From NCBI GenBank assembly GCA_958299035.1, contig CATQJL010000112.1:20488812-20552811 (forward strand): a DNA stretch of 64,000 nucleotides, read 5' to 3'. The notes beneath the pieces were generated by a model, which searched no databases, had not been told where the DNA came from, and saw only the letters and a list, made by a program, of their open reading frames with translations. The position numbers and the translations under genes are program-made. Origin of the DNA: Cylicocyclus nassatus (Eukaryota > Nematoda > Chromadorea > Rhabditida > Strongylidae). This document shows, in pieces, positions 11,565 through 20,290 of this stretch (position 1 is its first letter; the number at the start of each line of letters is the position of its first letter).

Positions 11565-11780
11565 TGTTGTAGAGCCGTCCCTTATATTGGAACTTGCTCG
11601 CTCACTATAGGCTAGGTCGATATGGTCTCTGTGGTTGCGGCGTACCCGCCGCACTTTGATATTTGTGTGCGTTGTTCTCTAGTTATTCCTAGTGAACCCT
11701 CGGCATGTACGCCGATAGGCAGAGGGGGAACTCTTGTGTTTTTCTAATAAATCGTCAACGGCTCAACGCGTTCCACATCA
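11565..11780 (+). repeat. 5' LTR of the young gypsy element
   Basis: Contains CTAATAAATCG near its end, which supplies an AATAAA polyadenylation signal. It would carry the element promoter, but no clear TATA box stands out. Confidence 0.93.
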
Positions 11781-11961
11781 ACTGGCGATCAGGATCAAGG
11801 ACAAGAAGAACTCCACCACCAACCGAGGACGAGAAGAAGCTCCACCGCCGACCAAGGAGAAGAAGAAGCCTCCAGTCGCCTTCAAAAACAACTTCTCCAG
11901 ATAAGTTCTCTTTGAGGAATCGATCGACGAGAGCACGAATTCTCGTCGTTGCAGCGGAGCC

Positions 11962-14900
11962 ATGCCGAAGGTTGCAGAAGAGCGGCATGCGGCGGATCTG
12001 GAGAAGGTCCTCAACGTCATGATGGAGCAGATGCGGCTTCAACAAGAAGAAGTTCGGATCCAGATGCAAGCCCAACAGGAACAAATGCGGATGCTAATCG
12101 CTACTCTAGCCAACAACCAGAGTGTAGCCGTACACGATGCCAGCAAGGATCAATACGATCAGCTGAGCAAGGATGTGCAAAGGTTCGTCTCCGATGAAGA
12201 CACAGGTAATACCTTTGTCTACTGGTACAGCAGGTACGGACCGGTCATAAGCGAGTCCTTGTTGCCAGACAACAAGAAGCGTGACCTGGTCCTCATGAAG
12301 CTGGACGAAGAAGCATACCGGAAGTATGCAGATGAAGTCCTGCCTGCAAAGCCACACGACTTGGATTTTAGCGCAACTATCGAAAAACTTCAGAAGCTGT
12401 TCGCATCCAAGAAGACTCTGATAAGAAGAAGGTTCGAGTGCCTTCGCGTCACCTGCCCACCGCTTACGCCGACGTATGTACCTTTCCGAGAATACGCCAA
12501 CACAATCAAGCGGATGGATGAGGACGCTAGACTCAGGGAGCTCGACTACACTGCTATGAAGACGCTACAATTCGTAGCCGGCCTTCAGGACCCGTCATTG
12601 CGAGACGTCCGCCTGAGGATGATTCGCAGGCTGGATGCACATACGGACGAAACACCGCTGACATTCGAGGACTTGGTCAGCGAATGCGAGAATTACACCG
12701 CGTCGAAGATGGACAACACGGATATGGAAGGAACCCGCGATGTCCATGCGGTGTGGAAGAAAAAGGTGGATTGTTTTAGATGTGGAGGTCCACATTTCAG
12801 CAGAGATTGTCCACAATCAGCTAGAACTGGCCGAAGGAAGCGACGGAAGACAGGGACTCAGCCCTATGGTCGAAGAAGACAATGCAAGAACGTGGTCGCC
12901 TTCGACGCCGAGAACGCCCGCACCTACCTTGACGTTGTTATGAAAGGATGTCCCCTCAAGCTCCAGCTAGACACGGGTGCGGATATAACGCTGATATCTC
13001 GTAAAGCCTGGAAGAGGATAGGATCTCCAGCTTTAGAACCGTGCGTGATGCCTGTCAAAACTGCAGATGGGACACTAATGCAGATCGATGGTAAATTTTC
13101 AACCGATTTCAAGGTCAAAGATCGAGTTACAGGACGGATGGTCCATGGAAGAGGAATCTGCTATGTCACCGAAGGCTCGAATCTCCTGGGATTGGAGTGG
13201 TGCATCCAATTGCCAGCCTACAAGAAACTGAAGACCAAGTATAACTGCAGGAAGGTGACTAGCGAAGAAGCAATTCGAGCCGAAGTTGTCGCCGACTTGA
13301 AGAACAAGTATCCGGATGTCTTCAAGAGCGAACTAGGGAAATGTAAGAAGAGCAAGGCCAGGTTAGTCTTGAAGAAAGATGCTGTCCCAGTCTTCAAGAA
13401 GAAGAGACCAGTTCCCTACGCCACAGCACCGGAATTGGAAGCAGAAATTGATCGGCTGGTAGCCGAAGGAGTTATTTCTGCCGTGGAACACTCAGAGTGG
13501 GCCGCTCCAATAGTCGCCGTCAAGAAGAAGAATGGCAGGATCCGTCTATGCGCCGACTTCTCGACAGGACTCAACGATGCATTGCAGCTGCATCAGCACC
13601 CATTGCCCACAGCGGAGGACGTGTTCACCAAACTCAATGGAGGCCAGCTCTTCACGCAACTCGATTTGGCCGAAGCATATTTGCAAGTAGAAGTTGAGGA
13701 AGCATCGAAGGAGATGCTAACTATCAATACGCACAAGGGATTGTATCGCTACAATCGTCTTCCCTTTGGAGTAAAATCGGCTCCAGGTATATTTCAACAG
13801 ATCATGGATTCCATGATAAGCGGACTTGATGGAGTAGCCGCTTATCTTGATGACATCATCATCACTGGAAGGAGTTATGAGGAGCATTGCCAAAACTTGG
13901 AAGCCTTGTTCAAGCGAATCAAGGATTACGGATTCCACGTCAGGTTGGAAAAATGCAACTTTCTGATGCCAGAGATCTGTTACTTAGGTTGCATCATCGA
14001 CAAAAACGGACGCCGGCCAAATCCAAAGAAGATCGAGGTTATTCAACAGATGCCAGCTCCGAAGAACATAGCGGATGTTCGATCCTTCCTCGGGATGATC
14101 AACTACTATGGATTGTTCGTAGCAGAGATGCGCCAACTTCGTGCACCCCTGGACGCATTGCTCAAAAAGGACGCGAAGTTTGAATGGACAGAAGAGTGTC
14201 AAAATGCATTTAAGCGTGCCAAGGAGGTTCTAGCCTCGGATCTACTTCTCACACATTTCGATCCGAAATTGCAGATAGTGGTAGCTGCCGACGCATCGGA
14301 CTACGGAATAGGAGCTGTGATTCTGCACAAGATGCCGGATGGTACAGAGAAGGCTATTTGCCATGCAAGCCGAAGCCTCACAGCTGCAGAACGGAACTAC
14401 GGACAAATTGAAAAGGAAGGATTAGCCCTGGTGTTCGCGGTTTGTAAGTTCCATCGCTATATATACGGACGACGGTTCAGACTGCTTACCGATCACAAGC
14501 CGCTGCTACACATCTTTGGACCCAAGAAGATGGTGCCTGTGTACACAGCGAACAGATTGCAACGATGGAAGCTTATTCTACTCGCATACGACTTCGACTT
14601 GGAGTATCGCAAGACGACCGAATTCGGACAAGCCGACGCACTGTCTCGACTAATCCCTCCACGGCCATTCCAAACCGAAGACGTCGTCATAGCGAAAGTA
14701 GAAGAAGATGTGCGAGCCGTCCAAGCTGCTGCTATACGAGCGTTACCAGTAACCCGGAAAAGGATTGAAGAAGAATCCAGGAAGGACGAAACCATTGCCC
14801 AAGTCATACGTATGCTGCAATCGGGAGCATGGCCGTCCAAACCGAAAGAAGGAATCCGAAACTGGAGAGCACTGAGGGAGAATTTATCAGTGCAGAACGG

Positions 14901-16011
14901 ATGTTTGTATTTCGCTCACAGAATAGTCATTCCAGCTTCGCTGAGACAAGCAGTTTTGAAGCAGTTACACAAGGGTCACCCTGGAATGACAAGGATGAAG
15001 ATGCTCGCGAGAGGATTCGCCTATTGGATGGGCATCAACAGAGAAATTGAAGACTCAGTGCGCCGCTGTAGAGATTGTCAAGAAGCCTCCAAAATGCCAG
15101 TGAAGACGTTGCTGCATTCATGGAAAGTTGAAGACAAACCATGGAATCGACTTCACATTGACTACGCAGGGCCGCTGAATGGTAAGATGTATCTCGTCGT
15201 AGTTGACGCTTACTCGAAATGGCCAGAAGTGTTTGAGATGCCTGCATCGTCAACTACAGCTACTCTGAAGGAACTCAGATCTCTATTCGCACGATTTGGA
15301 AATCCGCAAGTGATCGTGTCGGATAATAGGACGCAGTTCACAGCAAAGGAGTTCCAGGATTTCTGTGAAGAGCGAGGAATCAAGCATATGCGTTCGCCTC
15401 CATTCCATCCACAATCAAATGGACAAGCGGAGAGGTTTGTGGATATCTTCAAGAGAACCTTCCAGAAAATTAAGGAGGGAGGAACGGCAGAGAAGCTCGC
15501 GGAGTTTCTGCAGTCTTATCGACGGACGCCTTGTACAACTGCTCCAGAACAACGTTCGCCTGCCGAGCTGCTCCTGGGACGTCAGATAAGGACACCACTG
15601 TCGCTGCTGAATGAAGACTTCAAAGAAGGAGGAATGGGCAATGAAAACATGGAGAAGCAGTTCAACCGCCACCATGGAGCACGACAGAGAGCGTACCAGC
15701 CACAAGAAGCCGTGTGGGTACGTGATTTTAGCGCTGGATGTGAAAAATGGATTCCAGCTCGAGTGAAGAAACGCTATGGAGAAGCCTTATTGGCGTGCTT
15801 ACTGAAGACGGTCAGCTATGGAGACGTCATGCGAACCAGATGCGCCGAGCAGCAAGTATGGATCGACATTATGACTCGACACAGTCCACTTCCGATGAAG
15901 ACCGACTTAACAATAGTATGGATGTTGCTGAATACCAAGCCACTTCTTCTACACCACCGACATCAACCAGACCAAGTCGCCATCGTCGTCCACCAGAACG
16001 TCTACAAGTAG
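11962..16011 (+). CDS. gag-pol polyprotein of the young gypsy element
   Basis: This 1349-codon single frame encodes the whole retrotransposon polyprotein. The first ATG lies 181 nt after the LTR. In order: gag to about residue 265; a zinc knuckle at 271-283 (CFRCGGPHFSRDC, one residue shorter than the usual CCHC spacing); protease LDTGAD at 336-341; RT with YLDD at 628-631; RNase H first Asp at 777 (VAADASDYGIGAV); integrase HHCC (His1003, His1007, Cys1036, Cys1039); and integrase DD35E (Asp1067, Asp1121, Glu1157). All catalytic residues checked are present. From about residue 1275 (near 15785) the frame leaves the usual gypsy tail: the expected motif VLTEDGQLWRRHANQMR is encoded in the next frame, so a one- or two-base indel has replaced the C-terminus. 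The protein resembles the K02A2.6-type gypsy polyproteins of nematodes. Confidence 0.93.
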   Translation: MPKVAEERHAADLEKVLNVMMEQMRLQQEEVRIQMQAQQEQMRMLIATLANNQSVAVHDASKDQYDQLSKDVQRFVSDEDTGNTFVYWYSRYGPVISESLLPDNKKRDLVLMKLDEEAYRKYADEVLPAKPHDLDFSATIEKLQKLFASKKTLIRRRFECLRVTCPPLTPTYVPFREYANTIKRMDEDARLRELDYTAMKTLQFVAGLQDPSLRDVRLRMIRRLDAHTDETPLTFEDLVSECENYTASKMDNTDMEGTRDVHAVWKKKVDCFRCGGPHFSRDCPQSARTGRRKRRKTGTQPYGRRRQCKNVVAFDAENARTYLDVVMKGCPLKLQLDTGADITLISRKAWKRIGSPALEPCVMPVKTADGTLMQIDGKFSTDFKVKDRVTGRMVHGRGICYVTEGSNLLGLEWCIQLPAYKKLKTKYNCRKVTSEEAIRAEVVADLKNKYPDVFKSELGKCKKSKARLVLKKDAVPVFKKKRPVPYATAPELEAEIDRLVAEGVISAVEHSEWAAPIVAVKKKNGRIRLCADFSTGLNDALQLHQHPLPTAEDVFTKLNGGQLFTQLDLAEAYLQVEVEEASKEMLTINTHKGLYRYNRLPFGVKSAPGIFQQIMDSMISGLDGVAAYLDDIIITGRSYEEHCQNLEALFKRIKDYGFHVRLEKCNFLMPEICYLGCIIDKNGRRPNPKKIEVIQQMPAPKNIADVRSFLGMINYYGLFVAEMRQLRAPLDALLKKDAKFEWTEECQNAFKRAKEVLASDLLLTHFDPKLQIVVAADASDYGIGAVILHKMPDGTEKAICHASRSLTAAERNYGQIEKEGLALVFAVCKFHRYIYGRRFRLLTDHKPLLHIFGPKKMVPVYTANRLQRWKLILLAYDFDLEYRKTTEFGQADALSRLIPPRPFQTEDVVIAKVEEDVRAVQAAAIRALPVTRKRIEEESRKDETIAQVIRMLQSGAWPSKPKEGIRNWRALRENLSVQNGCLYFAHRIVIPASLRQAVLKQLHKGHPGMTRMKMLARGFAYWMGINREIEDSVRRCRDCQEASKMPVKTLLHSWKVEDKPWNRLHIDYAGPLNGKMYLVVVDAYSKWPEVFEMPASSTTATLKELRSLFARFGNPQVIVSDNRTQFTAKEFQDFCEERGIKHMRSPPFHPQSNGQAERFVDIFKRTFQKIKEGGTAEKLAEFLQSYRRTPCTTAPEQRSPAELLLGRQIRTPLSLLNEDFKEGGMGNENMEKQFNRHHGARQRAYQPQEAVWVRDFSAGCEKWIPARVKKRYGEALLACLLKTVSYGDVMRTRCAEQQVWIDIMTRHSPLPMKTDLTIVWMLLNTKPLLLHHRHQPDQVAIVVHQNVYK

Positions 16012-16044
16012 ATCCTTGTTATAGGATGTACCGTTGTTCATCTT

Positions 16045-16054
16045 AGGAGGGAGG
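16045..16054 (+). promoter_or_regulatory. Polypurine tract of the young gypsy element
   Basis: AGGAGGGAGG directly abuts the 3' LTR, the expected site for plus-strand priming. Confidence 0.85.
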
Positions 16055-16272
16055 TGTTGTAGAGCCGTCCCTTATATTGGAACTTGCTCGCTCACTATAG
16101 GCTAGGTCGATATGGTCTCTGTGGTTGCGGCGTACCCGCCGCACTTTCATATATTTGTGTGCGTTGTTCTCTAGTTATTCCTAGTGAACCCTCGGCATGT
16201 ACGCCGATAGGCAGAGGGGGAACTCTTGTGTTTTTCTAATAAATCGTCAACGGCTCAACGCGTTCCACATCA
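16055..16272 (+). repeat. 3' LTR of the young gypsy element
   Basis: Direct repeat of 11565-11780 with one G-to-C change and an extra AT. It is followed by the GGTTT target duplication. Confidence 0.93.
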
Positions 16273-16712
16273 GGTTTCCTGGTTTGTCAACGGTGAATAA
16301 AAACAAAAGTGCCAAAAATTGCATTTTTTGCCGCCTCAGAAAGAGCAAAATAAGTGGGCCCTTTTGGACTTTTCAGCACAAAATTTTTATGAAAGAGTTT
16401 GATGAAATCCAAAGTTAGCGGTACTGCTCAGTCGACTATGGGCTACACTGTGAGCAGTGCTTGTGCAACTCAGCTATATTCCAAATCAAGCTATCCTTTG
16501 GCAAAGTGAAGGTTTCTACAAGGAGATGTCCCTCCATTTTCGCCTATAAAATCTTCTCGTTAGTGCAATAACACCTTAACGAATGTGCAGAATAGCCAAA
16601 GATTTGCAGACTGTAATACAGTTTATAACAATTGCAAAGATTATCTCTGAGAGGAGTTATGGTGAATTAAAGTCAAAGTTCGAAAACGGGTAGAACTTAT
16701 GAAACAACCCAG

Positions 16713-17267
16713 TATATGATTCGCACATCAATTTGTAAGCCTGCACAGCACAAGCTCGTTTGTTACGACAGGTATGCAAACGAAAATTTTTAAGTCAACT
16801 TTGAGAGATGTGCGTATAGAAACCGTAATCAGCGCCACTTTAAATCCGCAATGGATAGCGCAAATGCTCTTACCACCTTTGGAGATGGGATGCCCATTCT
16901 TGGGTGCTGGTGGAGACTTTCGCTATTTATGCATATTACATACAACTGAATCCATGGTTCTTTGGTGCAGTGAGCAACAATGTACTGTTACGTTTTTACT
17001 GCCTAAATTTTAATACCACCTTGTTTCCCATGTTTTGTTAAAGGAAGTTCTAACTCAAAAAAAAACTAGAAAATCCGGAAGTCCGTGCTTCGCTTCTTTG
17101 TCAGGCTCTCGTCACTCGAGTGGATCGCCCGAGCCCCGCCTCACGCGGCGGCCCCAGTGATTAAGAGCGCGCCCCGGAGGTCTCCGCTGCCCTCCCCCCC
17201 CCCGGAAGTCTTTTGCGATTTTCTGTGCAGGTTGGATTGACGTCTATACGAATAGTATAGATAAGAA
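16713..17267. other. Intergenic with a GC-rich patch
   Basis: No gene recognised. The stretch at about 17110-17210 is much more GC-rich than its surroundings and ends in a run of C's, which may mark a different, transferred or repeat-derived origin. Confidence 0.4.
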
Positions 17268-19257
17268 AGCACCACAATAGCTAGCTGAGATGAGACCTCC
17301 CAGTCTTTACTGTTGATGAAAAAATGTTTTAGACAAGTTTTTAGACAGCCCGTCAAAAAAGGTCGAGAAAATTGTCAGTTTTTGCCCTGCAAATCTTTGA
17401 GTCGCAAAATTTTCCTGGAAAGTCTGCGTAGCACTGTGTAGTACTGGCCTATGGCTACAAGGGCTAGCAATTCCTTTAGACGTCATGCTCTCAAATAAAC
17501 TAGAATATGCCAAAGAGAGTTGCTGCTACTTTAGTCACATCGCTATATTGTACTCTACAACTGAGCCTCTACGGGTGGAAAACACGACCTCCAACATATT
17601 AATCTTGACGAAAACGTCGGGAAAAGATGTTTAAAACGATTTTTTCGTGATCGGCTTTCGATATTTGGAAATCAAAGCTTACAGGGATTTGATAAAACGT
17701 CAAATGTTAACAATCTATCTTCATTTGAAGAGATTTCATTGAATCGCCGCGACGACGCCCTACCATGTTCTTCGAATTGATCGCGAAGAGGAATGCGTGG
17801 CGATCACACGTGAGCTCGCGCATTGCTCGTCAGCTCCTCTGACTTAGTCTGCTATAAATATGGTTCTCATATGCAATCAATAGTAATCTCTCTCTGGCAT
17901 ACGGCGTGAAAAGGTGAGCGTTTGGCTATTGGCTGTTTGGCTGAGCTAGTGATTCAACGAGAGCAGGGCTCGGCACGAGCTGGCACTAGAGAAAAAACAA
18001 TATCTCCTTTGGTCTTGGAAAGTTTATACGGAGTCCCCTTTGACCTATTCTGAAGGCCCTCATCTTTTAGATCCCGATGAGACGCTTGGAACGTAACAAT
18101 TACAACAATATAAAGAACAATACAAGAGTAAACAATACAAGATTACAAGAACGACAAATTTGACCGATTAATGAAATGAAATCGATGGATTTCGCGCTGC
18201 ATTTGCTTAGGGCGCACTTCGTGATCGGCGCAGATTTTTCGACCATGAAGCAGACCGAAGTGTTTTCTGCTGGTTACAATACGCCAAAAAAAAGAACATA
18301 ATGAGATCGTCTTTTCTCTGCATGTAAACTTTTACAGTGTAGACACAATTTACGTTTAAATTATGGAAACTAATGGGAGCAAAGGGTCGGTGCCAGCTCA
18401 GCTATCACCCAGCTGTCACGGTGCCAGCTAATTCAGATAAAAGTTTAGCATAGCTGTCATTCACATAAGTTTTCATAAAGTTTTGGGCCAAGTTCGGTCC
18501 CCACGGCGCATGCACACAACAAATTTGGTGTCGTATGACTGCGTTTTGCTTGTAAAAAAAAGTTTTTGTTTATTTGGGGCAGAATCAAACTTCTCGCGCT
18601 TTGTCACCGGCAAGTCGGCGACATACTGACGGCTTGCCCTTGACATGAGAGTGGCATACTGCCGCCATGCTAATAAGCAGAGGTATAAAGAAAGCATGCC
18701 CCCGACATGCCAGCGGCGTGCCCCTGGCACTCTAGGAAACAGCGTGTTAAACCGCAAAAACAATATCCAGCTTGACTCGGTGCCAGCTGTGCCGAACAAG
18801 AGTCTTAACCCTTGGCTCACTTTGCTGCAGAGATGTTGTCGAATAAATTGCAGATCGTATTACCTATTTCAGGCTCTGAAGAAGATGATCTGCTAAAACG
18901 TTGGCTGGTCACAAGTCTTTGTGTTTGTAACGCAGAGTGCTGTTACTCAGTCATTCTTCACACTTTGAAGGCCACTAACGATAAAATTCGCTATCATGAT
19001 CGAGCTCACTGAGACGACAATGGATTGTTAGATATGAACCCAATATGGCAACCAGCAAACCTGAATTGTTGAGCATCACGCTTTAGTCATATGTCAGTGA
19101 GATAATTCGTCACAATCAGAAACTTCATGCAAGTATGTCCTCAAAGCACTTGTCTAAAATCAGTTACGCAAGACTACAGGCCCCGTTAAATCCAATTGCG
19201 CACGCGTCGCTTTGAACACCAACAGCGGCGCGGCTGGAAACATTTGGTCCCGAAGAC
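17268..19257. repeat. Copy 1 of a 2-kb duplicated segment
   Basis: Matches 47108-49089 nearly throughout with scattered substitutions and small indels (about 95% identity by eye). Shared landmarks are ACCACAATA at the left, GCTATAAATATGG in the middle, the hAT remnant, and CCAATTGC.CACGCGTCGCTTTGAACACC at the right. The part at about 18920-19180 is also related to 28650-28890 and 32240-32500 in the peptide-gene array. I find no convincing gene; the open frame near 18473-18820 (minus) is not preserved over its full length in the sister copy. Confidence 0.85.
17964..18794. mobile_element. hAT-type remnant inside duplicated segment, copy 1
   Basis: The left end CAGGGCTCGGCACGAGCTGG resembles the end of the element at 20291. 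The right end GGTGCCAGCTGTGCCG is a shortened inverse. The flanking octamers are AACGAGAG (17956-17963) and AACAAGAG (18795-18802), 7 of 8 matching, as expected for hAT. There is no coding capacity. Confidence 0.55.
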
Positions 19258-20290
19258 AGGCCATGAAAAGGCTCTTTTTCACGTCATTCATGCTTGTATC
19301 ATTGCTGCATCTCAGAGTTACACAGTAAGTTACAAAATTCATGAAATTTTTTAAATTTTCATCATCTTTCAAAATCTTTTCAGTTTCGAATAGCTCACTG
19401 CTCTTTTTTGATTTGAGTGTTTTTTGTACAGCGTTTTGATCCATTGCATTCGAACTTTTGTTTGAATTTATTTTGAACGATTAGAGTATCTTCACGTAAT
19501 TTGGAGATGTCATAATTATTGAATGTTCTGCTTCTAAAAACTCTGGAGATTTGGCTTGGAACTAAGTCAACTTATCGAATAAAAACCGTCGTTATTAAGA
19601 ATCCTATCTCAGAGTTTCCTCTTTCCGGTTTTTTGAAGCATAATCATTGCTAAGCAAATTTTATTACATCTTTTTACAGTTTTAACGAAATTCAAAAAAT
19701 TTTGATGGAGGATCTTTGTTTGGCATCACTGGAAAGCACAAAATTATAACTTTCTATATTATATAGGTTCTAACAAATTCACATGGCAGAGGCAACATTG
19801 AGGTTTCTTAAGTGGTTTAAGTGAGCATTCTACTTTTGAAATGAATAATGATCATTTTCGATGTTAATTTCAAGAAGAAGCAATCTTGAGTAATACCCGC
19901 AACAAATAAAAATTATAAAAAGGAAAGTCGTACTACACTTATAAAACTGTTATCCCTTATAGAAACCGACTGGTAATCCAGCGAAATTGTTTGTGACCTT
20001 GTCGAAAGGTGTGAGGTCACTCAGACAATCATGCCTGAGGTAGTCGACATTGTCTTTCACACTTCAAAACTAAATATCAGCTCGGGTCAACTATGAAGTC
20101 AACTCAGCTAAACTTCAAAACATTTCAGTTAACAAATAAGTGTCCTATTAATTAAAAAAAAACAGCAAGGGACACAATTCAAGACTTTGCCAGGGATTTT
20201 CTCTTAGAAGAAGCTTTGCACAAGCTGACAGGCTTACTATCAAGAACTGTTTTTCGTAGACTAGTGAATATGGCATGAACCAATGCTAGA
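19258..20290. other. Intergenic, nothing recognised
   Basis: AT-rich sequence with only short open frames; no domain, repeat end or RNA gene was identified. Confidence 0.4.

Larger units (their letters stand above)
11565..16272 (+). mobile_element. Young Ty3/gypsy LTR retrotransposon
   Basis: Two LTRs (216 and 218 bp) start TGTTGTAGAG and end TTCCACATCA. They differ by one substitution and one 2-bp indel. A perfect 5-bp target duplication GGTTT lies at 11560-11564 and 16273-16277. A polypurine tract AGGAGGGAGG abuts the 3' LTR, and TGGCGATCAGG, a possible primer-binding site, starts 2 nt after the 5' LTR. The interior is one long gag-pol frame. The near-identical LTRs and intact frame point to a recent insertion. 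Confidence 0.95.
11099..16712. mobile_element. Second mariner-like element, split by the young LTR retrotransposon
   Basis: The left end TTGGGTTGTTTCAAAAGTTC and the inverse of the right end, CTGGGTTGTTTCATAAGTTC, are near-identical terminal repeats that extend through TACCCG. Both are flanked by TA (11097-11098 and 16713-16714), as expected for Tc1/mariner insertion. Removing the LTR element at 11565-16272 and one 5-bp duplication leaves roughly 0.9 kb. No transposase frame is visible, so it is probably non-autonomous or decayed. Confidence 0.75.

Noticed and set aside
11705..12022. 105-codon frame starting in the 5' LTR of the young gypsy element
   Set aside because: It overlaps the LTR and gag start in another frame and is repeated in the 3' LTR; an LTR by-product.
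18473..18820. 115-codon minus-strand frame with a 144-codon relative at 48284-48718
   Set aside because: Conserved only because the DNA segment is duplicated; the frames diverge by indels and the product has no domain.
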